Shown in pieces: positions 32,026-39,712 of a stretch of 45,841 nucleotides of DNA. The position numbers were made by a program, and so were the translations under genes. The notes below the pieces were generated by a model. The model did not search any database. It worked only from the letters and a program-made list of their open reading frames with translations, and had not been told where the DNA came from. Position 1 is the stretch's first letter, and the number at the start of each line of letters is the position of its first letter. The DNA is from Oscillospiraceae bacterium (GTDB lineage Bacteria; Bacillota; Clostridia; Oscillospirales; Oscillospiraceae), in NCBI GenBank assembly GCA_902798545.1, contig CADBWQ010000031.1:1-45841 (forward strand), read 5' to 3'.

Positions 32026-33063
32026 TTATCCCTGGATCTGACCGACGAGCTCGTTCCAGTGCTCAAGCAGCTCGGCCTTTCTCTCGATCAGCTCATTGAC
32101 AGGACGGGGAACCCAGGTCATGTCGGCGGAAGCCTCGAGCCATGCGCCTTCGGGAACGACATAGTTGGCATTGGTGAGGCGCAGCGTGCCTTCTTCGTAC
32201 TCGGCGATGGCGGTCTGGCCTTCGGCGGAGGTCATGAAGTTGACCAGGGCTTCAGCAGCGGCGCGGTGCGGGCAGTTCTTCACGATGGCCATGCCGTAAG
32301 CCGCAGCGGAAGTGCCCTCGGTGGGATAACGGACCTCGGTGGTGGTAGAGCCGTTCTGGTTCAGCTTGATGGCGCCGTCTTCGTAGGTGAGACCGACGAC
32401 ATACTCACCGTCATAGACGGAGTTGAAGCAGACAGAGGACTTCTCAACAACAACCATGTTCTCCAGGAGCTTGCTGATATAGTCCCAGGCTTCATCGGTG
32501 CCGACACCGAAGACGGAAAAGATGTTGCAGAGGTTGTTCCATGCGGCGGAGGAGCTGTTCGGGTCGGAGATGACGATCTTGCCCTTCAGAGCCGGATCCA
32601 GCAGGTCTGCATAGGAACGGATGTCGAGGCCCAGCTCTTCCTCGAGTTCGGTGTTGACGCAGAAGCAGACGGTGGACAGGTGGTCCATGCTGTAGAATCC
32701 GTTCGGAGTGGAGTAGCCTTCCATGGCCTCGTCGTTGTGGATGGAAACCCATTTCTCGAAGAGGGCCTCATGGGTCATGCCGTCGCTGTCGCAGAGGCCG
32801 CCCCAGGTCACGTCGCCCTGCGGGTTGTCGGCTTCAGCGGCGATACGGGAGGTATACTCACCGACGCTGCCGGAAACGACTTCGATCTCAACATCAGGAT
32901 AGACTTCGTTGAAGCAGGTCTCGAGCGCTTCCAGGTCGAACTCCGTCATGGAAGAGTAGAGGACCAGCGGGCCGCTGACTTCTTCGTCATCCGCGGCGTA
33001 GGCGGGCACGGCCAGTGCGAAGGCCATGCACAGTGCGAGAATCAGTGCGAGTACTTTTTTCAT
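32026..33063 (-). CDS. Extracellular substrate-binding protein of AfuA/FbpA-like importer
   Basis: 345 residues. Signal peptide KKVLALILALCMAFALAVPA, cleaved near AYAADDEE; LALC does not meet the lipobox rule. The mature part opens LVLYSSMTEFDLEALETCF and has the hinge and ligand-loop patterns GDVTWGG, YADLLDPALKGKIVISDP, EYVVGLTYEDGA and VRYPTEGTSAAAYGMAIVKN of the family that includes iron, hexose-phosphate (AfuA) and aminoethylphosphonate binders. The Tyr-Tyr pair that holds ferric iron in FbpA is not visible, which argues for a non-iron ligand. AAGGAG precedes the ATG at 33063. It lies downstream of its permease. Confidence 0.88.
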   Translation of the reverse strand: MKKVLALILALCMAFALAVPAYAADDEEVSGPLVLYSSMTEFDLEALETCFNEVYPDVEIEVVSGSVGEYTSRIAAEADNPQGDVTWGGLCDSDGMTHEALFEKWVSIHNDEAMEGYSTPNGFYSMDHLSTVCFCVNTELEEELGLDIRSYADLLDPALKGKIVISDPNSSSAAWNNLCNIFSVFGVGTDEAWDYISKLLENMVVVEKSSVCFNSVYDGEYVVGLTYEDGAIKLNQNGSTTTEVRYPTEGTSAAAYGMAIVKNCPHRAAAEALVNFMTSAEGQTAIAEYEEGTLRLTNANYVVPEGAWLEASADMTWVPRPVNELIERKAELLEHWNELVGQIQG

Positions 33064-33160
33064 GCTTTTTCTCCTTGTATGAAATATTTATTTCTTAAAT
33101 CCCCGCAGGGATAATAAGACGAAAAGAGATTTCTGCAGTGTGGAGGTCACCCGTGCAGAA

Positions 33161-34813
33161 TCAAAGCTGGATATCGTCCTCCGACTTGCTGATGGCCATG
33201 TACAGGAAGAGGGAAATGGCCGTGATCACCGTCAGGATGGCAGCGAAGGCGGCGGCAGTTCCGTACTCACCGCGGCCGATGTAAATATAGGCCTGCATGG
33301 TCAGCGTCGCGGTCTTGTTGCTGTACAGGATGACAGAGCTGGAGAGTTCGGTCACGATGGCAACCCAGCTGAGGATGGCGCCGGAGATAATGCCGTTGGA
33401 CATCATGGGGACGGTGATTTTTGTAAAGGTCTTCAGCTTGGAGGCGCCGAGGCTGACGGCGGCCTCTTCAATGCTGATGGGGATCTGCATCAGTGTTGCC
33501 GTCGCCGAACGGATCGTATACGGCATTCTTCGTATGGCAAATGACATGATCATGATGGTCATGGTACCGGTCAGAGCAAAGGGCTTGGCGCCGTAGGCGA
33601 TCAGCAGTGCGATACCGATGACGGCACCGGGCATGATGTAGGGCAGCATGGAGATGGTGTCCAGCGTGTGGTTCAGGGCACTGCTGCGGCGCACCACCAG
33701 ATAGGCGAGGATGACGGCGATCACGATGATGATGAGAAGCGCCAGGACGCCCATCACCACAGTGTTCTTAGAGGCCATCCATAGCTTTTTCTTAATGGCC
33801 TGCTGGTAGTTGCCGAGGGAGAAACCGGGGCTGAATACCGCGCCTCTGCACTTGCGGAAGGACAGATAGATGATGTAGATCTGCGGCAGGAACGCAATCG
33901 CGCAGAGCAGATAGCAGTAGAGGTGCATCAGAAATCCGCCGAAGCCCTTGGCGGGCTTCTTCTCCACGGGGTGCAGGGCGTTGATGGAGAACTTGAAGCG
34001 GCTGGTCGCCCACTTCTGCAGGAAGAAAATGACGGCGGTCACAATGACGGCGATTACGGCCAGGGCCGCGGCGAAGTTGTAATCGCTGCCGTTTTCACCC
34101 AGGTACTCATTGTAGAGGAGCACCGGGAAGGTCTTGAAGCCTTCGCCCAGAACAGTCGGCGTACCGAAGTCTGCGAACGCCTGCATGAAAACCATCAGGG
34201 AGGCCGCAAGGATTGTCGGCATGGTCAGATTCAGGACAATGTTGAACAGCCGCTTCACACCGACGCAGCCCATGTTGGAAGAGGCCTCCATCAGGGTGTT
34301 GTCGATGCTCTTGAAAGCGCCGTTCATGTAGATGAACACCAGCGGGAAGAACTTCAGTGTCTGGGACAGGGCAATACCGCCGAAGCCGTAGATGCTGGGC
34401 AGGCGGATGCCGAATGCGGACTTGAAGAATTTCGTGATGACGCCGGCGCGGCCCAGAAGCATGACCCAGGAATATGCGCCCAGGAACGGGGCGGACATGC
34501 AGCAGAGAATGCTGATGACAAAGAGGATCTTCGCACCCTTCAGGCGGTAAAATGCATAGAAATAGGCAAAGGGGATTCCGATGAGCAGGGTCATGAAGGT
34601 CACGAAAAAGGTGATCTTAAAGCTGTTGACAATCGTCTTGGAGTAATAGCTCTGGCCGAAGAACTTCTGGAACTGGGACCAGGAGAAGCTGCCGTCCGGC
34701 ATGATGACCGACTGCTTGATGATGCCGAACATCGGGTAAATCAGAACCGCGATGAACAGCAGAAGCATTACGATGGATACGATGAACCATCCGTCAAAGC
34801 GTTTCTTTACCAT
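33161..34813 (-). CDS. Two-domain ABC permease (AfuB/FbpB-like)
   Basis: 550 residues forming two fused permease halves of about six helices each. Each has an EAA coupling loop: EASSNMGCVGVKRLFNIVLN in the first half and EEAAVSLGASKLKTFTKITV in the second. Fused permeases of this form serve Fe3+, hexose-phosphate and aminoethylphosphonate importers. GGGGGAAAC precedes the ATG at 34813, 14 bases after the ATPase stop. It forms the membrane channel with the binding protein and ATPase encoded on either side. Confidence 0.92.
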   Translation of the reverse strand: MVKKRFDGWFIVSIVMLLLFIAVLIYPMFGIIKQSVIMPDGSFSWSQFQKFFGQSYYSKTIVNSFKITFFVTFMTLLIGIPFAYFYAFYRLKGAKILFVISILCCMSAPFLGAYSWVMLLGRAGVITKFFKSAFGIRLPSIYGFGGIALSQTLKFFPLVFIYMNGAFKSIDNTLMEASSNMGCVGVKRLFNIVLNLTMPTILAASLMVFMQAFADFGTPTVLGEGFKTFPVLLYNEYLGENGSDYNFAAALAVIAVIVTAVIFFLQKWATSRFKFSINALHPVEKKPAKGFGGFLMHLYCYLLCAIAFLPQIYIIYLSFRKCRGAVFSPGFSLGNYQQAIKKKLWMASKNTVVMGVLALLIIIVIAVILAYLVVRRSSALNHTLDTISMLPYIMPGAVIGIALLIAYGAKPFALTGTMTIMIMSFAIRRMPYTIRSATATLMQIPISIEEAAVSLGASKLKTFTKITVPMMSNGIISGAILSWVAIVTELSSSVILYSNKTATLTMQAYIYIGRGEYGTAAAFAAILTVITAISLFLYMAISKSEDDIQL

Positions 34814-34827
34814 GGCGTTTCCCCCGC

Positions 34828-35943
34828 TCAGTCCTCAGGACGGTCGTTGTGAACACCGGTCAGAATGTTCTCGCTGCCGTCCTCAGTGAAGACGTTGACC
34901 TTTTCCGTGTTCAGTGTCAGCATGATCTTGGAACCTGGTTCGATGATGCTGTCAATGGAGGACTCCTGGATAATCTCCACTTCCTCGCCCGAAGTCAGAT
35001 GGACGAAGTAGTGAGTGTTCAGGCCGAGGAACACACAGTCATCCACGACGGCCTCGATGCCTTGTGTCGCGTCGCGGTCCAGCAGGAACTCTTCCGGTCG
35101 GATGGAGAGAACCACATTCTGGTTCTTCCTGTGTTCCTCGCGTACGCCCTTAATCTCAGCCCTGTAACCGCTCTTGGTCACGATAAAGGTCTTGCCGTTT
35201 TCGACCTGGAGGGTACCATTGAGGATGTTGGAGCGGCCGATAAAGGTGGAGACAAAGAGGTTGGCCGGCCGCTGATAGATGGCCTTCGGCGTTCCAATCT
35301 GCTGGATCACTCCGGCGTTCATAACGGCGATGCGGTCGGAGACCGCCATGGCCTCTTCCTGGTCATGAGTGACATAGACCGTGGTAATGCCGACGTTGTG
35401 CTGGATATTCTTGATAACGGTACGCATCTCCACGCGGAGCTTGGCGTCCAGGTTGGAGAGCGGTTCATCCATCAGAAGCACGTCTGGCTCAATGCAGAGC
35501 GCACGGGCCAGAGCGACACGCTGCTGCTGGCCGCCGGAGAGCCGCTCCGGCATGCGGTCGGCGTACTGGTCGATCTGCATCAGCTTCATGAATTTCTCAG
35601 ACTGTTCCTTGATCTTCTCCTTGGGGAACTTCTTGTTCTTCAGGCCGAATTCCACGTTCTTGCGCACGGTATAGTGCGGGAAGATGGCGTAGTTCTGGAA
35701 AACCATACCGATGTTGCGCTTGGACGGGTCAAGGTCGTTGATTCTCTTGTCCCCGAAATAGAAATCGCCGCCCTCAATGCTGTTGAACCCTGCGATCATG
35801 CGCAGCAGTGTGGTCTTCCCGCAGCCGGAGGGTCCCAGAAGGGTGAAGAACTCACCTTCCTTGATCTCTACGCTCAGGTCGGGAATCACGACGTTTTCTC
35901 CGTATTTCTTGACTGCTTTTCTAATAGAAATGTTGTTGCTCAC
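34828..35943 (-). CDS. ABC importer ATP-binding protein (PotA/FbpC/UgpC-like)
   Basis: 371 residues. Walker A GPSGCGKTTLLRMIAG, signature LSGGQQQRVALARALCIEP, Walker B VLLMDEPLSNLDAKLRVEMR and His in YVTHDQEEAM. A C-terminal TOBE/OB domain of about 130 residues (SIRPEEFLLD) is typical of importers of the MalK/PotA branch. The start is GTG at 35943 with GAGGAG 9 bases upstream. It is the second gene of the operon after dehydrogenase paralogue 2. Confidence 0.93.
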   Translation of the reverse strand: MSNNISIRKAVKKYGENVVIPDLSVEIKEGEFFTLLGPSGCGKTTLLRMIAGFNSIEGGDFYFGDKRINDLDPSKRNIGMVFQNYAIFPHYTVRKNVEFGLKNKKFPKEKIKEQSEKFMKLMQIDQYADRMPERLSGGQQQRVALARALCIEPDVLLMDEPLSNLDAKLRVEMRTVIKNIQHNVGITTVYVTHDQEEAMAVSDRIAVMNAGVIQQIGTPKAIYQRPANLFVSTFIGRSNILNGTLQVENGKTFIVTKSGYRAEIKGVREEHRKNQNVVLSIRPEEFLLDRDATQGIEAVVDDCVFLGLNTHYFVHLTSGEEVEIIQESSIDSIIEPGSKIMLTLNTEKVNVFTEDGSENILTGVHNDRPED

Positions 35944-35985
35944 GACACTCGCTCCTCTATATCTTCATTTTCCGTTACCTGGAAT

Positions 35986-37242
35986 TCAGGACAGCTTGAG
36001 CATGCGCCTCGTGCGCATGAGGGTGAGCCGGTTTCGGACCGACGGGGAATGTTGGACGAGGACCGGGAGCAGTTCTTCCGGCACCCCGATATCTGAGAGG
36101 GATCTTTTTGCCCCAAGCTTTTCAAACTTTTCGTATATTTCTTCTTCCGAAGGGATTTCCGCGATGATTTCCCGGATTTTCGGCCAGGCCTTCACAATGG
36201 CCTCCGGCGTGACTGCGGCAAGGCAGTCGTTTCTGTTCTCCTCCACGGCTGTCGGATAGAGCCTCTCGCCGTAGAAGCTCCGGATCCATCCGTCGTCCAG
36301 GGGCTCATAACCCTTTACCAGATCAGAGATGTCTTCGATCTCCGCCATCTGGTGGTAAACCCGGGAGGCGATCAGCGTGCCGACGCCAACCTTCTCTCCG
36401 TGCAGGGCAGGGCTGTTCACACCGCCGAGCCCGTCAGGTCTCATCTCGATGAGGTGCGAAATGTGGTGTTCCGCACCGGAGGCAGGGCGTGAATTGCCCA
36501 TCATCTGCATGGCCAGGCCGCTCATCAGCAGCCCGTACATCACCGACTCAAACGCGTCCACATCCCCGTCCAGCGTATCCAGACAGGAATCCCAGATCTT
36601 CGCCACGGCATCCTTCATAATGTCGTAGATCACCGGGCAGACGGCTTCTCCCGTGAGTTCGTGCGCGATTCTCCAGTCGGACAGCGCAATGAACTTGCCG
36701 AGGACATCTCCGACACCGCTGGCAGTGAGATACGCCGGTGCCCTGGAGATCACGTCAAGGTCCGCGACCACGATCAGCGGTGCAACAGCATTGATGGTTT
36801 TCTTATACCCCTTCCAGGTCATGGCGGCCACTGCCGAGCAGAATCCGTCCACACTCGCTGCCGTCGGCAGTGCCACGAAGGGGATTCCCCGCTCTGCAGC
36901 GCAGTAGCGGACCGTGTCGTGGATTGAGCCGCTGCCGCAGGCCAAGAGCAGCTCCACATTGCTGTCGAGCTGCCGGAGGACTTCTGCCGTAGAGTTTTCG
37001 TCTGCATGCAGTCCTTCTGACTGCAGGATGATCTCCTGTTCCGCTTTCGGATGGGTAAAAAGCGGATTGCTCCAGGTGTTGCTGCCATAGACGGCACAGC
37101 GTTTTCCGTCGATGCCCTCCTGTTCGAGGATCTCGTCCAGGCGTTTCAATATGCCGGATTCGATGATACAGGTCCGGGTGGCCATGTGATGTTCTTTTCC
37201 GCACTTGCAGAGTCCGCCGTATTTCCCGCTGTCAATCCGCAT
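35986..37242 (-). CDS. sn-glycerol-1-phosphate dehydrogenase (AraM type), paralogue 2
   Basis: 418 residues. N-terminal CKCGKEHHMATRTCIIESG, NAD-site ACGSGSIHDTVRYCAAERG, then PTAASVDGFCS. The metal ligands of the fold are present: Asp in ASGVGDVLGKFIALSD, His in ASGAEHHISHLIE and His in ALHGEKVGVGT. The three metal residues and the CxCGxxH head match paralogue 1, but the rest is well diverged, so this is not a recent duplicate. It is the first gene of the operon, behind an exact consensus promoter, followed by the importer genes. A role in oxidising the imported compound or its product is inferred. Other polyol phosphates cannot be excluded. Confidence 0.86.
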   Translation of the reverse strand: MRIDSGKYGGLCKCGKEHHMATRTCIIESGILKRLDEILEQEGIDGKRCAVYGSNTWSNPLFTHPKAEQEIILQSEGLHADENSTAEVLRQLDSNVELLLACGSGSIHDTVRYCAAERGIPFVALPTAASVDGFCSAVAAMTWKGYKKTINAVAPLIVVADLDVISRAPAYLTASGVGDVLGKFIALSDWRIAHELTGEAVCPVIYDIMKDAVAKIWDSCLDTLDGDVDAFESVMYGLLMSGLAMQMMGNSRPASGAEHHISHLIEMRPDGLGGVNSPALHGEKVGVGTLIASRVYHQMAEIEDISDLVKGYEPLDDGWIRSFYGERLYPTAVEENRNDCLAAVTPEAIVKAWPKIREIIAEIPSEEEIYEKFEKLGAKRSLSDIGVPEELLPVLVQHSPSVRNRLTLMRTRRMLKLS

Positions 37243-37295
37243 AGATCAGAGCCTCTTTTTGTTCAGTTTGTATAAATAGTTCAAATTATGAATAG

Positions 37296-37324
37296 ATTAT
37301 AAATGATACTTTCGTTGGTGTCAA
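37296..37324 (-). promoter_or_regulatory. Exact-consensus sigma-70 promoter of the dehydrogenase-importer operon
   Basis: On the minus strand TTGACA (37324-37319), a 17-base spacer and TATAAT (37301-37296) match the consensus at all twelve positions. Transcription would start about 45 bases before the ATG at 37242. An imperfect inverted repeat (TATAAATAGTTC against GAATAGATTATA, 37271-37301) overlaps the -10 and could bind a regulator. Confidence 0.85.
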
Positions 37325-37403
37325 CCAAAAACGCATGAATCTCGGATGCGAGTTCTGTTCAGGTGTGAAACCGCTTGTTTCTGCATCTTCGATCCTTTTC
37401 CGG

Positions 37404-38111
37404 TCACAGATCTCTCAGCAGTTCCGAAACCCGACGATAGTCCGGGACTACGCGGAAAGCGAAGTCCGAACGGTACACCGCCTCATCGTTTCCGCCGTGG
37501 CCGTAGTCATCCCCTGCATAAAGGATCTCTTCATGGCTGTATCCCTCGTTCTGGCAGAATTGGTCCAGTGCGTAGTACTTGTTGTAGGGCAGAGGCGCAA
37601 AGTCGAAGGACGAAGACCCGCCCACAAACACCGTGTACTCCGGGAAAAGCTCACATACCTCGTCATAGAATACGAGGCGTTTCTTTCTGTCTGGGTCGAA
37701 GGCGAGTTTATCCCGGATATCCGCCTTTGTCCCCAGCAGTGGGAAGGTCACGCAGCCTGAATCGTGAAACTCCACCCCATCACCGGTGAATTCAGTATAC
37801 CCGTGTTTCTCCCGGAGCCTGGCAATTCGCTCTGCAACGCTTTTCCGGTCTGCGGGGACGCGATTGTCGAACACCGCCCTGTGTGACTGTGTGCCCGGGT
37901 CATAGCGGTAGTATTGCATGCCATAGTTCCCGATCACGTCGATCGGGAAGTTCTCGATCTGCCGCAGGATCCGCGGGCAGTTGCCCGCCCCGACAATCAC
38001 AACTCTGTATTTCCGGCGCAGCCGGTCCAGCAGCTCCCTGCTCGCCTCCGGCAGAGGTGTCCGGTGCTGGGTAAGAGTTCCGTCCAGATCAAATCCGATG
38101 ACCTTCAGCAT
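37404..38111 (-). CDS. HAD family phosphatase (HAD-IIB/phosphomannomutase-like)
   Basis: 235 residues. Motif I FDLDGTLTQHR gives the nucleophile and acid Asp pair. VVIVGAGNCPRILRQIENFP carries the second motif region, the cap lies in the middle (IDVIGNYGMQYYRYDPG), and AGDDYGHGGNDEAVY is motif IV for Mg2+. The cap type and length resemble Cof or phosphomannomutase-like sugar phosphatases. AGGAGG precedes the ATG at 38111. It lies upstream of, and is separated by about 160 bases from, the strong promoter of the dehydrogenase-importer operon, so it is probably a neighbour transcription unit. Action on a sugar or polyol phosphate is inferred. Confidence 0.85.
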   Translation of the reverse strand: MLKVIGFDLDGTLTQHRTPLPEASRELLDRLRRKYRVVIVGAGNCPRILRQIENFPIDVIGNYGMQYYRYDPGTQSHRAVFDNRVPADRKSVAERIARLREKHGYTEFTGDGVEFHDSGCVTFPLLGTKADIRDKLAFDPDRKKRLVFYDEVCELFPEYTVFVGGSSSFDFAPLPYNKYYALDQFCQNEGYSHEEILYAGDDYGHGGNDEAVYRSDFAFRVVPDYRRVSELLRDL

Positions 38112-38138
38112 TGTCGAAATCCTCCTGTCCGTGTTTTG

Positions 38139-38531
38139 TCAATATACTTCCTGCTCCACGACGCATTCGCTCTTGATCGTTCCGACGAGCGCCTGCAGCG
38201 CATCGATCACATGCGGACGGATATCGCCGCCCACCAGGACATACATGATGTCGTCCCCGAGGCTGAGTTCTCCCTCGTTGAGCCAGACCCGGATATAGAA
38301 GATGCCTTCCATCTGTCTGACCGCTTCGACGGCCCGGTCGACCTTCTCCGCATCATAGCGGAAAATCATGCCCGTAACGGTTTCTGTGGCCTGCTTTCCC
38401 TGCCGGACCTTCGCCCTTGCCGTCTGTCGGACCGTTCCGTTGTGAACCAGAAACATGCCGCAGTCCGCTGCCGCAGGATCCGCTTTTGCCTCTTTCAGCC
38501 ACTGATCCATGGATGGAGATTCCTTTTTCAT
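38139..38531 (-). CDS. MoaE-like protein (molybdopterin synthase large-subunit family)
   Basis: 130 residues. SPSMDQWLKEAKADPAAADC, GMFLVHNGTVRQTARAKVRQ, VTGMIFRYDAEKVD, IFYIRVWLNEGELSLGDD and VLVGGDIRPHVIDAL follow the MoaE fold as found in clostridial genomes. MoaE proper transfers sulfur to precursor Z in molybdopterin synthesis. No other molybdenum cofactor gene is in the window, so this stand-alone member may have another role. The ATG at 38531 is followed 27 bases after its stop by the HAD gene, suggesting co-transcription. Confidence 0.75.
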   Translation of the reverse strand: MKKESPSMDQWLKEAKADPAAADCGMFLVHNGTVRQTARAKVRQGKQATETVTGMIFRYDAEKVDRAVEAVRQMEGIFYIRVWLNEGELSLGDDIMYVLVGGDIRPHVIDALQALVGTIKSECVVEQEVY

Positions 38532-38706
38532 ATCTGTCTGCCTCCGTTTTTCATGATTTCCTGTATTCAGTATACACGGAAAACAGTCGATTCACAAGCG
38601 TATTATTCCCTTGACACAGCGCCGCAGACTGATGTATTCTTGCAGGCGGACGGCAGCTCTTCCTGCCGTGCCATTACTCTGCAGCTGATACCGGAAGTGA
38701 TATGAT

Positions 38707-39606
38707 ATGCCAAAAAAAGGATCCCCTGCCCTCGGCCCTGCGCTCATCATCCTGGCCGGCATTTTTTGGGGCAGCATGGGCATCTTTGTCCGCAGGCTCA
38801 GTACCTTCGGCTTTAATTCCATCCAGATCGTGTGCATCCGTGTTACAATCGCTGCCCTGGTTTTCTGTCTTGTCCTGCTTCTGAAGGACCCGACCGGTTT
38901 CCGGATTTCTCTGGGGGATCTGCCGCTCTTCCTCGGTCTCGGCCTCGGGAGCGTTCTGGTCTTCACTGTCTGCTATTTTACTGCCATCTCGATGATGTCC
39001 CTTTCCACCGCGGCAATCCTGCTCTACACCTCTCCGATCTGGATTATGCTGATGTCGGTCCTGTTCTTCCATGAGAAGCTGACCTCGCGGAAACTCCTTG
39101 CACTGGTCTTGGCCTTTGGCGGCTGTGTGCTGGTCTCCGGCATTTCCGGCGGCGGACTCACCCCCGCCGGACTTCTCATCGGTCTCGGCTCGGGCATCGG
39201 TTACGGGCTCTACAGTATTCTTGGCACCGTTGCCCTGCGGCGCTATTCCCCATATACTGTCACGACCTGGACATTTCTGTTCGCCGCCATTGGTTCTCTG
39301 CTCATCAGCCATCCGGCGGACATCGCCGCGAAGATTTCCGCCGCCCCATCCGTGGGCGGGCTGTTGCTCTTCTGTCTGCTGACCGCGCTGGTGACAGCTG
39401 TTGTGCCCTTCCTCGCCTACACGCTCGGCCTGCGTTCCGTCGAGGCCAGCAAAGCCGGTATTCTCGCCACCATCGAACCCATGGTTGCCACCCTGATCGG
39501 TATTCTTGTCTTTTCCGAGCCCATGACGCTTTCTTCGGGCATCGGCATGCTTATGATCCTCATCGCTGTCATTTTGCTGAATATGCCCTCAAAAGCCTCG
39601 GTTTAA
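38707..39606 (+). CDS. EamA (DMT) family transporter
   Basis: 299 residues with ten predicted helices in two EamA repeats, from ALIILAGIFWGSMGIFVRRL to SSGIGMLMILIAVILLN. The end of the second repeat has EASKAGILATIEPMVATLIG, the usual EamA phrase. Members export metabolites such as amino acids or act as antiporters. The substrate is unknown. GGAAG precedes the ATG at 38707. It is divergent from the MoaE-like gene. Confidence 0.92.
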   Translation: MPKKGSPALGPALIILAGIFWGSMGIFVRRLSTFGFNSIQIVCIRVTIAALVFCLVLLLKDPTGFRISLGDLPLFLGLGLGSVLVFTVCYFTAISMMSLSTAAILLYTSPIWIMLMSVLFFHEKLTSRKLLALVLAFGGCVLVSGISGGGLTPAGLLIGLGSGIGYGLYSILGTVALRRYSPYTVTTWTFLFAAIGSLLISHPADIAAKISAAPSVGGLLLFCLLTALVTAVVPFLAYTLGLRSVEASKAGILATIEPMVATLIGILVFSEPMTLSSGIGMLMILIAVILLNMPSKASV

Positions 39607-39712
39607 TTCTTTTTCGGCGAGCAGCGCTTATTTTTGTGCAGCTCTCCAATTGACTTCTCCCTCGCTTCGTGGTATTTCTTACGCGCATTACCGGACATAG
39701 AAAGGATGCTTT

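Noticed and set aside
32026-33063. Ferric iron importer as the function of the AfuA/FbpA-like set
   Set aside because: The general fold fits, but the Tyr-Tyr iron-binding pair is not visible, and the neighbours are polyol-phosphate enzymes rather than iron genes. It is not fully excluded.
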